DNA of 40,483 bases from CAZDBS01 sp964503775 (GTDB lineage Bacteria > Patescibacteriota > Saccharimonadia > Saccharimonadales > CAZDBS01), in NCBI GenBank assembly GCA_964503775.1, contig CAZDBS010000005.1:1-40483 (forward strand), read 5' to 3'. A model generated the notes under the pieces. It was not told the DNA's origin. It made no database searches and worked only from the letters and a program-made list of their open reading frames with translations. Both the position numbers and the translations under genes were made by a program. Shown here piece by piece: positions 22,780 through 33,100 of this stretch; the stretch's first letter is position 1; every line of letters begins with the position of its first letter.

Positions 22780-24873
22780 CTACTTGCTGCTTTTGGCAAT
22801 GATCGCTTCAGCGACGTTGTTCGGCACGTCTTCGTAATGAGCAAGCTCCATACTTGAGCTGGCACGTCCTTGTGTCATAGAGCGTAGATTCGTCGTGTAG
22901 CCAAACATCTCTGCCAGGGGGACAAATCCGGTGACAACTTTGGCGCCAAATCGATCTTCCATCGTCTCGATACGGCCACGTTTACTGTTCAGATCACCGA
23001 TGACATCACCCATGAACTCCTCTGGTGTGACGACTTCGACTTTCATAATTGGCTCGAGTAGTACTGGCTTGGCTTTGCGAACACCCTCTTGGAGCGCCAT
23101 AGATCCGGCAATTTTAAATGCCATCTCACTAGAGTCCACATCATGGTAACTGCCATCATAAAGAGCGACTTTGACATCGACTACTGGGTAGCCAGCCAAG
23201 ACACCGTTGGCCATGGCCTCGACGACACCCTGCTCGACAGGCTTGATATATTCGCTTGGTACTACACCGCCTTTGATCTCGTTGATGAATTCAAAGCCTT
23301 TACCAGCCACATCTTGTGGTTCGAGTCGTAGCCAGACATGACCGTACTGACCGCGTCCACCAGATTGACGGACGAATTTGCCTTCGACTTCAGTTGTAGC
23401 GCGGATCGTCTCACGATATGCCACCTGCGGTTGACCGACATTTGCGACAACCCCAAACTCTCGCTTCATACGATCAACGATGATCTCGAGGTGCAGCTCG
23501 CCCATGCCTGAGATGATGGTTTGACCAGTCTCATGATCGACTTTGATACGGAAAGTCGGATCCTCTTCAGCTAATCGCTGTAAAGCAACGCCCATCTTCT
23601 CCTGATCGGCTTTGGTAGCCGGTTCGATAGCTATGCTGACGGGTGGCTCGGGGAATGTGATGGATTCTAGAACTACCGGGTGATTAGGATCACACAGGGT
23701 GTTGCCGGTTGTAGTGCCTTTAAGTCCCACTATGGCTGCGATGTCGCCGGCTGAGACTTCAGTCACATCTTCACGGTGATTAGCATGCATACGAACGATA
23801 CGTCCGACGCGCTCTTTCTCGCCGGTTGTCGAGTTAAGGATATAGCTACCGGCTTCGAGTTTGCCGGAGTAGACACGGAAGAAGGCCAACTTACCGACAA
23901 ATGGGTCAGTAGCGATTTTGAACGCCAATCCTGAGAAGGTTGAACTTTCATCTGCGGGCAGTTCGATTTCGTCACCAGTCTTCGGATTGATACCTTTTTG
24001 TGGCGGCACATCTGTAGGGCTCGGCAGGTACATAGCGACCGCATCGAGTAAGAACTGGACGCCTTTGTTCTTCAGTGCTGAGCCACAGAGAATCGGGTGT
24101 AGCTTCACATCGATGACACCCTTGCGAATCGTAGCGATGATCTCTTCTTCGGTCAGCTCCTCGCCCTCTAGGTGTTTCATCATCATGTCATCATCAGCTT
24201 CCACAATCTTGTCGATCATCTTGGCACGCCATTCTTTGGCTTTTTCGGTGTATTCAGCAGGAATCTCGACAGTATCAAATTCCATACCGTCTTCAGTCTT
24301 GTAGGTATAAGCCTTCATCTTGATGAGGTCGATGATGCCTTTGAAATCACCCTCAGAACCGATTGGGAGCTGGATCGCAACACCGTTCTTAGTAAGTCGG
24401 GTCTCGATACGCTCGATATCGACATAATAATCAGCACCGGTACGATCGAGTTTGTTGATAAAACAGATACGAGGGACGTGATATTTGTCAGCCTGACGCC
24501 ATACGGTCTCTGTTTGAGACTCAACACCAGCGACACCATCAAATACCGTCACGCCACCATCTAGCACGCGCAAACTTCGCTCTACTTCCACAGTAAAGTC
24601 TACGTGTCCTGGAGTATCAATGATGTTGATACGGTGTTCTTCGCCAGCATAAGTCCACATACAGGTAGTAGCAGCCGAAGTAATCGTGATACCACGCTCT
24701 TGTTCTTGCTCCATCCAGTCCATAGTCGCTTCACCTTCATGTACCTCACCGATTTTGTGAGTACGACCGGTATAGTAAAGAATCCGTTCGGTGACGGTTG
24801 TCTTGCCGGCATCGATATGTGCGATGATACCGATGTTGCGAGTTTTATTGAGTGGGATCTTCTTCGTGGCCAT
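22780..24873 (-). CDS. fusA: Elongation factor G
   Basis: 697 aa, usual length. GTPase that drives translocation and ribosome recycling. G1 AHIDAGKTT (about 18-26), G2 RGITITSAATT, G3 DTPGHVDF (about 82-89), G4 NKLD (about 136-139). The domain IV loop and domain V ISGMGELHLEIIVDRMKREF and the C-terminal SMTQGRASSSMELAHYEDVP are clear. It follows rpsG with one small gene between. GGAG precedes the ATG. Confidence 0.98.
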   Translation of the reverse strand: MATKKIPLNKTRNIGIIAHIDAGKTTVTERILYYTGRTHKIGEVHEGEATMDWMEQEQERGITITSAATTCMWTYAGEEHRINIIDTPGHVDFTVEVERSLRVLDGGVTVFDGVAGVESQTETVWRQADKYHVPRICFINKLDRTGADYYVDIERIETRLTKNGVAIQLPIGSEGDFKGIIDLIKMKAYTYKTEDGMEFDTVEIPAEYTEKAKEWRAKMIDKIVEADDDMMMKHLEGEELTEEEIIATIRKGVIDVKLHPILCGSALKNKGVQFLLDAVAMYLPSPTDVPPQKGINPKTGDEIELPADESSTFSGLAFKIATDPFVGKLAFFRVYSGKLEAGSYILNSTTGEKERVGRIVRMHANHREDVTEVSAGDIAAIVGLKGTTTGNTLCDPNHPVVLESITFPEPPVSIAIEPATKADQEKMGVALQRLAEEDPTFRIKVDHETGQTIISGMGELHLEIIVDRMKREFGVVANVGQPQVAYRETIRATTEVEGKFVRQSGGRGQYGHVWLRLEPQDVAGKGFEFINEIKGGVVPSEYIKPVEQGVVEAMANGVLAGYPVVDVKVALYDGSYHDVDSSEMAFKIAGSMALQEGVRKAKPVLLEPIMKVEVVTPEEFMGDVIGDLNSKRGRIETMEDRFGAKVVTGFVPLAEMFGYTTNLRSMTQGRASSSMELAHYEDVPNNVAEAIIAKSSK

Positions 24874-24884
24874 TTATTTCTCCA

Positions 24885-25172
24885 TTATGCAACATTAGAA
24901 GCTGTTGATTCTGCTTGTAATAGACAATTTCGTGCTTGTTTCTCCGCTATTGGTAAGTGCGTACTCGATTCGAGACCACAAACGGCATCACCACAGGCCA
25001 ACATCGCGAGGTTACAAGTATCGGCTAGTTCTCTGTGTATCGCCAGAGCTTCTTCGTCTACAACAATTCCCGCATCATCCCAGGTTTTTTCAGCAAGCCG
25101 ACTCAGAAGTCGACTCATCTCGCCTCTTTTCGAGCAACCTGGCACAAACGACGGGAAGAATTCGAAAGCCAT
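24885..25172 (-). CDS. Hypothetical protein between rpsG and fusA (95 aa)
   Basis: I do not recognise this protein. The ATG lies 7 nt after the rpsG stop and the stop 11 nt before fusA, so it sits inside the str operon where no gene is usual. It has four cysteines (about residues 13, 53, 60 and 65) including LACGDAVCG, and looks helical throughout. The N-terminus MAFEFFPSFVPGC is hydrophobic but too short for a membrane segment. A real gene is likely from its tight fit, but a chance reading frame cannot be excluded. Confidence 0.55.
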   Translation of the reverse strand: MAFEFFPSFVPGCSKRGEMSRLLSRLAEKTWDDAGIVVDEEALAIHRELADTCNLAMLACGDAVCGLESSTHLPIAEKQARNCLLQAESTASNVA

Positions 25173-25179
25173 AAAAGAC

Positions 25180-25814
25180 CTAGAACCTCGCGAAGTGTGC
25201 GAAGGCTCGGTTAGCTTCAGCCATGCGGTGGGTGTCTTCCTTCTTCTTCACAGNNNNNNNNNNNNNNNNNNNNNNNNNNNNNNNNNNNNNNNNNNNNNNN
25301 NNNNNNNNNNNNNNNNNNNNNNNNNNNNNNNNNNNNNNNNNNNNNNNNNNNNNGCGAAGGCTCGGTTAGCTTCAGCCATGCGGTGGGTGTCTTCCTTCTT
25401 CTTCACAGCATTACCACTGTTGTTGTAGGCGTCGACAAGTTCGGCTGCGATACGGTTGCTAATACTCATACCCTTGCGACTACGAGCAGCTTCGACAAAC
25501 CACATCATTGTGAGATGGAGCTGGCGTTGACCATGAACTTCAAATGGTACTTGGAAGTTAGCGCCACCGACACGACGAGAACGAGTCTCGAGATGTGGCT
25601 TGATGTTGTTCATGGCTCGCTCAAGTACTTCAAGTGGACTTTCTGACTTCAACTTCTCGGCAGCAATCTGCATAGCTTCATAGACGGCTCGCTCGGCAGT
25701 CGTTTTCTTGCCATCGCGCATCACGCGATTGATAAGACGCTGAACTAATTGACTGTTGTAGCGACGATCTGGGGTGATTTCTCTTTGTAGGGCTGTAGTC
25801 TTCTTGCGTGGCAT
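25180..25814 (-). CDS. rpsG: 30S ribosomal protein S7 (interrupted by an assembly gap)
   Basis: Binds the 3' domain of 16S rRNA and organises the head; a repressor of the str operon in E. coli. Start MPRKKTTALQREITPDRRY at 25814 (AAGGA upstream). Diagnostic: LVQRLINRVMRDGKKTTAERAVY, RRVGGANFQVPFEV, and the C-terminal KKKEDTHRMAEANRAFAHFARF. 100 N (25254-25353) lie between identical 55-bp copies (25199-25253, 25354-25408). Collapsing them gives an intact 159-aa protein ending at TAG 25180-25182. A longer reading frame from 26009 overlaps rpsL and is rejected. Confidence 0.95.
25199..25408. other. Assembly join: 55-bp duplicate flanking 100 N
   Basis: The same 55-bp sequence lies on both sides of the N run, as in the other two gaps. 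Removing 155 nt restores rpsG in frame. Confidence 0.95.
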
Positions 25815-25815
25815 A

Positions 25816-26229
25816 TTATTTACTATCCTTCTTGGCGCCGTATTTGCTGCGTCGTTGTTTGCGACCACTAACACCCTGTAAGTCCAGTGCACCACGGACA
25901 ATATGATAGCGAACACCTGGCAGATCCGGTACACGACCACCACGGACCAGCACCACGGCGTGCTCCTGTAGGTTATGGCCTTCGCCAGGAATGTAAGCCC
26001 ATACTTCATACCCGTTGGTTAATCGTACTCGAGCAACCTTGCGGAGAGCGGAGTTTGGTTTCTTAGGCGTCTTAGTAGTTACTTTGATACACACTCCACG
26101 TTTGAATGGCCCTGGCTTCTCATAGGATTTGACCTTGAGGTTGTTGACCACGCGCTGCATAGCTGGTGACTTCGATTTCTTAGTCACTTTTTTGCGCGGC
26201 TTGCGTATTAGCTGATTGATTGTAGGCAC
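25816..26229 (-). CDS. rpsL: 30S ribosomal protein S12
   Basis: 137 aa. It acts in decoding at the A site. Seen: MPTINQLIRKPRKKVTKKSK, RGVCIKVTTKTPKKPNSALRKVARVRL, the PGEGHNLQEHAVVLVRGGRVPDLPGVRYH segment. The lysines targeted in streptomycin resistance (TTKTPKKPNS and the later GRVPDLPG region) are wild type in appearance. The start is GTG at 26229 with AAGGA upstream. First gene of rpsL-rpsG-X-fusA. Confidence 0.98.
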   Translation of the reverse strand: MPTINQLIRKPRKKVTKKSKSPAMQRVVNNLKVKSYEKPGPFKRGVCIKVTTKTPKKPNSALRKVARVRLTNGYEVWAYIPGEGHNLQEHAVVLVRGGRVPDLPGVRYHIVRGALDLQGVSGRKQRRSKYGAKKDSK

Positions 26230-26277
26230 TGTAGATAAATCCTTCGGATTTTATAAGCGGTCAACCGGTAGTGGCCT

Positions 26278-26303
26278 GGGTCAGGGCAGCACACCCTGAA
26301 CCC
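26278..26303 (-). promoter_or_regulatory. Hairpin in the rpsL leader
   Basis: GGGTCAGGG (26278-26286) pairs with CCCTGaACCC (26294-26303) with one bulge. No T run follows, so it is not a terminator. It lies about 50 nt before the rpsL start and could be a processing or repressor site. Confidence 0.45.
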
Positions 26304-26345
26304 TCTACACTAGACGTTTCACGCTCTCTTATATCGAAACTCGCT

Positions 26346-26365
26346 GTAAATCTTACCAGATTTAC
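26346..26365 (-). promoter_or_regulatory. Perfect hairpin over the rpoC stop codon
   Basis: GTAAATCT (26358-26365 read on minus) pairs with AGATTTAC (26346-26353) around a GGTA loop and includes the TAA of rpoC. No T run follows. It may mark a processing point between rpoBC and the str genes. Confidence 0.4.
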
Positions 26366-29300
26366 TCCTCTGAAGCAACATCTGTATCTTCTTCCAACCC
26401 TGGTCGTCCGGTACCGACAGGGATACGGCGGCCCAGGATGACGTTCTCTTTGAGACCGTAGAGTTCATCGACTTTACCACTGGTCGCGGCATTGATAAGC
26501 ACACGAGTCGTGTCCTGGAAGCTCGCAGCACTCAGGAACGAGTCTGACCAAGTAGAAACTTTGGCAATACCGAGGAGAAGCTGATTGTACACAGCTGGGT
26601 TCTTGTCATCGGTAACCAGTTTCTGATTAGCCATGACAACTGCAGCTTTGCTGACGATGTCACCAGTAACGAACAGGCTGTCGCCCGGCTCTTCGATTTG
26701 AACACGACTGAACATCTGTCGAACGATAACTTCGATGTGTTTGTCGGCGATGTTTTGTCCCTGTGCAGCATAGATGCGCAACACTTCATTGATGATGTAG
26801 CGCTGGGTTGCTTCGATACCTTTTAGGCGCATCAAATCATGCAGGTTGATTGAACCAGCAGTGAGACGATCACCCTGACGAACATGATCACCATCTTTGG
26901 CAACAAGTTGCTTGAAGGACGGGATCTCATATCTTACAGAAGCTCCTTCTTTGGCCTTGATCAAAACATTGGCTCTCGTCACTTCGACCACACCAGCGAT
27001 AGGTGATACCAGTGGGCTCTCGCCATCTTCTTTGGAAGCCACAACATCACCGATAGCTACTTCTGTACCAGACTTCAGGCTGGCTTTGCGACCGTCTAGT
27101 TTCAGCTTGATAGGCTCTTCGGTATCTGCCGTGATCTGTACTACATAACTACTGCCTTCTTCCCAGGCATGAACTATGCCGGAGATATCAGCGAGGTAAG
27201 CCTGACCCTTAGGAGTTCGAGCTTCAAACAACTCTTCAACACGAGGCAGACCTTGGGTGATGTCAGCGGCTGCAGCTAGACCTGATTGGTGGAATGTTCG
27301 TAGCGTCAACTGTGTACCAGGTTCACCCACTGATTGAGCAGCGATAACGCCGACTGGTTGATAGGCTTCGATCAAGCGACCGGTAGCCATATCCAGGCCG
27401 TAACTTTTGCGATTGACACCACGTAGGTTGCTGCTGGTGAGTACTGACATGATCTTCACTTCGTTCACATCGCTTGTATCGATCTTAGCAGCGGCTTCAC
27501 GTGAGATGACTTCGCCTTTTTTAGTTACCTTCTCGCCATCAACTTTGACGTCTTCAGCAGCGTAACGACCTGAGACTCGTGATGAGAACTTGAGGCCAAT
27601 GTCCTCCGACTCAGCACGATAGACGACGAAGCCCGGGTCCTCAAATTCACCCTCAACCGTGAAGACGTCTTGAGCCACATCAACCATACGTCGAGTGAGA
27701 TAACCTGAGTCGGCGGTCTTAAGCGCCGTGTCAATCAAGCCCTTACGTGAGGCACGGGTATCTACGAAGTACTCAAGCGGCGAGAACCCCGCTTTATAGC
27801 TGGACTTAATCGGAAGCTCTATCTCGCGTCCTGTGGCATCGACAACCATTCCCTTCATGCCACCAGCTAGCTTGATGTTACTGATATCACCACGAGCTCC
27901 TGAGTCAACCATGATCGATACCGATGTATCTTGACCGACTAATTGAACCCTTAGAAGCTCCAGTACTCGTTCATCAATTTCTCGCCAGTTTTTAACAGTT
28001 AACTGATAACGTTCCTCTTCTGTGATGAATCCCTGTTCGTACTGCTCGTTAATGGCAGCCGTCTTCTCATCGCCCTCAGCGATCAGATCATCTAGGCCGA
28101 CGATGTCGACATAGTCATCCATGCCCGTCGATAGACCGGACCGAGTAGCTTCACGGAAGCCGAGATTTTTCATCTCATCGGCAATATTGGCCATTGTATC
28201 TTCGCCGTATTTGTCAAAGATAACAGCCAAGACACCTTTGAGCTTCTTTTTGCCGAAAACGTCGTTTTGATATGGGAAGTCCTCTGGCAATATCTCGTTG
28301 AACAAGATGCGCCCCAGTGTCGTGTCGCGGACCTCGCCTTTTACAGAAACGATTATAGGCGACTGGTATTTGATCTGACCTTGGTCAAACGCAAATTCTG
28401 CCTCTGCTACTGACGAAAACTTGTGAGGGGTTCCCTGAGCTGAAGGCTTGAGATACGTCAAGTAGTAACAACCAAGCACAATATCTTGAGTTATAGACAG
28501 AACTGGTTCGCCGTCAGCTGGTTTCAGGAGGTTGCGTGTCGCCGCCATGAGGTCGCGAGCTTCGTTCTGTGCTTTATCGGACAACGGTAGATGAACCGCC
28601 ATTTGGTCACCGTCGAAGTCGGCATTAAACCCAGCACAGACTAGAGGATGTAGCTGGATAGCCTTACCCTCGATGAGTCGTGGTTGGAAAGCTAGTACGC
28701 TGAGACGGTGGAGTGTAGGAGCACGGTTGAGAAGTACGTATTTGTCCTTGATTACCTCATCGAGTGCGTCCCAAACTGCAACTTCGCCGGATTCGATCAT
28801 GCGTGTCGCACTTTTGATGTTGTGGGCGAGGTCTTTAGCGATGAGATTACCGATGACGAATGGCTTAAACAGCTCCAGGGCCATCGTTTTCGGTAGACCA
28901 CACTCTGTGATTTTGAGTTCAGGACCAGAGACGATAACCGAACGACCTGAATAATCAACGCGCTTACCGAGGAGGTTTTGTCGAAAACGGCCTTGTTTGC
29001 CCTTCAACATATCACTCAACGATTTTAAGCGTCGACGATTGCCTGTCGCACTAACTGCGCGACCGGTTCGAGCATTGCTGTTGTCGATGAGAGCATCGAC
29101 TGCCTCTTGCAGCATACGCATCTCGTTACGACGGATGACTTCAGGGGCATTGAGCTCGATGAGCTTCTTCAGACGGTTGTTGCGATTGATGACACGTCGA
29201 TATAGGTCGTTGAGGTCAGATGTCGCAAAGCGACCACCGTTGAGCTGTACCATCGGGCGAAGATCTGGCGGGATAACCGGCAAGATCGTCACACACATAC

Positions 29301-30174
29301 TGGATGGTTTGATGTTAGCTCGGTGCATGCTTTCTAAGATCTTGAGACGCTTCATGGCCTTTTTCTTGCGTTGGCCTTTGGTGTTCTCGACCTCTTCGTT
29401 GAGAGCTTTTATAAGCTCCGGTAATTCGATCGTATCCAACATAGCCTTTAGAGCCGTGCCGCCCATCCCGACTTTTACGAGATCTTGGACCTCGTCAGGC
29501 AGGCTTCGATATTCAGCTTCGCTAATTAGTCGATATTGTTCGAGGTTTTGTAGCTGTGCTTTCTTCTCGGAGTAGCCACCCATGATCTCAGCCAATTCTT
29601 TGGTCTGAGCTTCGGCTAGGGCTTTAGGGTTAGCTTCCTCTTTCTCAGCCTCCGCCTTGTAGCGGGCTTCGATGGCCACTTTGGCTGCAGCCGCTTCAGC
29701 TTCGACATCCGTCAGCATCTGATCGCGCTTCTCGGCGTTAACCGACATGATGACGTAGGAGGCAAAGTAGGCGATACGCTCGAGGTTTTTGACAGTCATG
29801 CCCAACAGGAGACCGATAGCGCTTGGCGTACCACGCAGGAACCAAATGTGTGCTACAGGCGCAGCCAGATTGATGTGACCCATGCGCTCTCGTCGAACGA
29901 TAGATCGAGTTACTAGCTCGCCGTTTTTATCAACAGCGGCTTCACGACTTCGCAAGCCTTTGTATTTGGCATCATGCGGATTGATATCCTTCTGAGGACC
30001 AAATATTTTCTCACAGAACAACCCATCACGTTCGGGTTTCTGAGTTCGGTAATTGATTGTTTCCGGCTTTGTTACTTCGCCATAAGACCAGTTCAAAATA
30101 TCATCCGGACTGGCTACAGCGAGGCGTACCGCATCGAAATCAGCGATATTCGTACTGTGTGTATATCTACGCAT
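26362..30174 (-). CDS. rpoC: DNA-directed RNA polymerase subunit beta-prime
   Basis: 1270 aa from the ATG at 30174, which overlaps the rpoB stop by 8 nt and has GAGGAGG upstream. The active-site motif NADFDGDQMAVHLP is at about residues 515-528. The bridge helix/trigger loop region includes GARGDISNIKLAGGMKGMV and the C-terminal QSVGEPGTQLTLRTFHQSG. The N-terminal zinc ribbon is degenerate: KDINPHDAKYKGLRS... at about 62-89 has none of the four Cys. The second zinc site (about 780-935) also lacks its Cys (EFEDPGF; SSNLRGVNRKSYG). The protein is otherwise complete. Confidence 0.97.
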   Translation of the reverse strand: MRRYTHSTNIADFDAVRLAVASPDDILNWSYGEVTKPETINYRTQKPERDGLFCEKIFGPQKDINPHDAKYKGLRSREAAVDKNGELVTRSIVRRERMGHINLAAPVAHIWFLRGTPSAIGLLLGMTVKNLERIAYFASYVIMSVNAEKRDQMLTDVEAEAAAAKVAIEARYKAEAEKEEANPKALAEAQTKELAEIMGGYSEKKAQLQNLEQYRLISEAEYRSLPDEVQDLVKVGMGGTALKAMLDTIELPELIKALNEEVENTKGQRKKKAMKRLKILESMHRANIKPSSMCVTILPVIPPDLRPMVQLNGGRFATSDLNDLYRRVINRNNRLKKLIELNAPEVIRRNEMRMLQEAVDALIDNSNARTGRAVSATGNRRRLKSLSDMLKGKQGRFRQNLLGKRVDYSGRSVIVSGPELKITECGLPKTMALELFKPFVIGNLIAKDLAHNIKSATRMIESGEVAVWDALDEVIKDKYVLLNRAPTLHRLSVLAFQPRLIEGKAIQLHPLVCAGFNADFDGDQMAVHLPLSDKAQNEARDLMAATRNLLKPADGEPVLSITQDIVLGCYYLTYLKPSAQGTPHKFSSVAEAEFAFDQGQIKYQSPIIVSVKGEVRDTTLGRILFNEILPEDFPYQNDVFGKKKLKGVLAVIFDKYGEDTMANIADEMKNLGFREATRSGLSTGMDDYVDIVGLDDLIAEGDEKTAAINEQYEQGFITEEERYQLTVKNWREIDERVLELLRVQLVGQDTSVSIMVDSGARGDISNIKLAGGMKGMVVDATGREIELPIKSSYKAGFSPLEYFVDTRASRKGLIDTALKTADSGYLTRRMVDVAQDVFTVEGEFEDPGFVVYRAESEDIGLKFSSRVSGRYAAEDVKVDGEKVTKKGEVISREAAAKIDTSDVNEVKIMSVLTSSNLRGVNRKSYGLDMATGRLIEAYQPVGVIAAQSVGEPGTQLTLRTFHQSGLAAAADITQGLPRVEELFEARTPKGQAYLADISGIVHAWEEGSSYVVQITADTEEPIKLKLDGRKASLKSGTEVAIGDVVASKEDGESPLVSPIAGVVEVTRANVLIKAKEGASVRYEIPSFKQLVAKDGDHVRQGDRLTAGSINLHDLMRLKGIEATQRYIINEVLRIYAAQGQNIADKHIEVIVRQMFSRVQIEEPGDSLFVTGDIVSKAAVVMANQKLVTDDKNPAVYNQLLLGIAKVSTWSDSFLSAASFQDTTRVLINAATSGKVDELYGLKENVILGRRIPVGTGRPGLEEDTDVASEE

Positions 30175-33100
30175 TATCGATGTCCTCCTCGATTTCATTA
30201 GCTATTGCATCATCACTTGCGTCATCATCAACCACGACTGGACCACTGGTATCCTCCAGAACGAAGTCGTCATTTACGATCGAGGCACTCACACCGACCA
30301 CTGATTGCTCGTCAGGAAGTTCAATTCCGGCCGGATGTGTAGCTTCGTTGTGAATATTCTCAGCGAGCAGTTTCTCGGCATCGATTGCAGCTTGTGCTCG
30401 TCGATCGACGAGATCCACTTTGAGACTTAGACCCTGAAGTTCCTTCACGAGAACATTGAACGACTCTGGAACCTGAGGACCCATGATTTCGGTACCCTTG
30501 ATGATTGATTCATAGGCTTTAGATCGTCCATATACATCATCAGACTTCAGTGTTAGCATTTCTTGAAGTGTGTAAGCAGCTCCGTATGCTTCCAGAGCCC
30601 AGACTTCCATCTCTCCAAAGCGTTGACCACCATTTTGTGCCTTACCGCCCAGAGGCTGCTGCGTGACCATGGTGTATGGTCCAGTAGAACGGGCGTGAAT
30701 CTTATCGGCTATCATGTGGTGAAGTTTGATCATATACATGTTGCCAACCGTAGTCCGTTCAGTAAACGGTTCCCCGCTGCGCCCATCATAAAGTTGGGCT
30801 TTGCCATCCTGATCAAGTCCTGCTTCAGCCAACAGTTCTTTTATTTTACTGGTCGACACTCCGTTGAACGGTTCGGTAACTACTTTTAGACCGAGTGCTC
30901 GAGCCGCCATGCCGAGGTGCGTCTCAAACAACTGTCCTATGTTCATACGTGATGGCACACCGAGTGGGTTAAGCACGACATCGACAGGTGTACCGTCTTC
31001 TAGGAAGGGCATATCTTCCACTGGAAGTATGCGAGCGACAACACCTTTGTTACCGTGACGTCCGGCTAGTTTGTCGCCAACCTGGACTTTACGCATTTGG
31101 GCTACAAAAACCTGAATTTGCATGATAACGCCGGCCTTGAGTTCATGACCGTTCTCACGGGAGAAAATCTTCACTCCGACCACTTTGCCATGCTTACCGT
31201 TGCTCATCCGCTGTGACGTATCGCGTACGTCTTTGGCTTTTTCACCGAAAATTGCTCGCAGCAACCGTTCTTCACTGGAAAGCTCTTGCTCGCCCTTTGG
31301 CGTAATTTTACCGACGAGAATATCCCCAGTGTGGACTTCGGCGCCAATACGCACGATGCCGTTCTCATCTAGGTGCCTGAGACTTTCCTCTGAAACATTG
31401 GGTATGTCAGCCGTTACGACCTCAGGACCAAGTTTGGTTTCTCGGACTTCGGTCATGTAATCAACGATGTGTATCGAGGTCAGTTCGTCGTCGCGTACAA
31501 TTCTCTGAGACAAGACGATGGAATCCTCGTAGTTGTAACCACCCCACGGCATAAAGGCCACGATAAAATCTTTGCCAAGAGCTAGCTCTCCGTTGTCAAT
31601 CGACATACCGTCGATCAATACATCACCCTTTTTAACCTTTTGGCCAGTCTGAACGACGACTTTCTGATTGATACAAGATCCCTCGTTGCTTCGAACGAAG
31701 TGTACGGGGGTGTATTTAACATCGCCGCTCTTGGTACGAACTACTACTTCACGACCCTCAGCCTTTACTACTTCACCATCGGCTTCAGCGTAGATGGCCT
31801 GTCCTGAATTGCGAGCGGTTACTTCTTCCATACCCGTAGCAACGATTGGGGCGGTTGGTCGAAGAAGCGGAACGGCTTGTTTCTGCATGTTTGAACCTGT
31901 CAAAGCTCGATCCACGCGGTCTTTCTCAATATAAGGCACGAGGGCAGCTGTTGAACCCAAGATTTGCAAGTTCGAGGCATCCATATGCGTTACCAACGAC
32001 ACGTCCACCTGACCGGGTCGGAGTTTGGCACGGGCACTGACACGACTCTCTACAAACGAGCCGTCGTCTTTAAGCTGGTTGCCAGCACCGGCGATGACGG
32101 CATCTTCTTCGGCTGCGGCATCCAGGTACTCTATCTCAGATGTGACTTTGCCTTTGACCACCTTCTTGTACGGCGATTCGATAAAACCATATTCGTTAAT
32201 GTTGGCAAAGCTGGCTAGGTTAAGCACTAGACCAATGTTTGGACCCTCCGGAGTTTCAACAGCGCAGATGCGACCATAGTGGGTCGCATGCGCGTCGCGA
32301 ACTTCAAATCCGGCACGTTCTCTAGACAAGCCACCTGGGCCTAGTGAGCTGAGTCGACGCTTGTGAGATAACTCAGATATCGGGTTGGTCTGCTCCATGA
32401 ATTGACTAAGCTGTGAACTAGCGAAAAATTCTCGCACTGCCGCGACAATGGGACGAGCGTTGATCAACTGACCTGGCGTGACGGTCTCTATATCACTCAT
32501 CGACATACGGTCTTTGGCATTTCTCTCCATGCGTAGCAAACCGATACGGAACTGTCGCTGGACGAGCTCACCTACCAGTTTGACGCGTCGATTGGCTAGG
32601 CTATCAATATCATCAGGTGCTTCCTGAGTGTTGTTGAGCCGAATGATCTCAGCGATGATGGCTTTGAGATCTTCGAGTCGCATGACACGGTTCTCGGCAG
32701 TATTCGCTACATCGAGACCAAGTCGTTTGTTGACTTTATATCGGCCAACTCGAGAAAAATCAAAACGTTTGAAGTTGAAGAACATATTCTCGATAAGCGT
32801 CCTGGCATTATCGACAGTAGCTAGATCACCTGGCCGAAGTCGGCGGTACACTTCGATCAACGCGTCGCTATTGCCTTTGGATGGATCTTTTTCGATGGTT
32901 GCGTTGATGTACGAAGTTTCGCCATTATCAACATCTTTGAACAGATCTTGTAAGCTGGTGTTGGTGCTGACACCAAGCGCCCGGAGCAATGTCGTGACTG
33001 GGATCTTACGACGACGATCGATTTTGACATACATAGCGCCGTTGGCAGCTGTTTCAAATTCTAGCCAAGCACCGCGTCCGGGGATAACTTTCGCGCCGTA

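Noticed and set aside
25816..26009. Longer rpsG start at 26009
   Set aside because: The extension lies within rpsL in another frame and has no S7 homology; MPRKK at 25814 is the family start.
26346..26365. Intrinsic terminator after rpoC
   Set aside because: The hairpin is AT-rich and is not followed by a T run on the minus strand.
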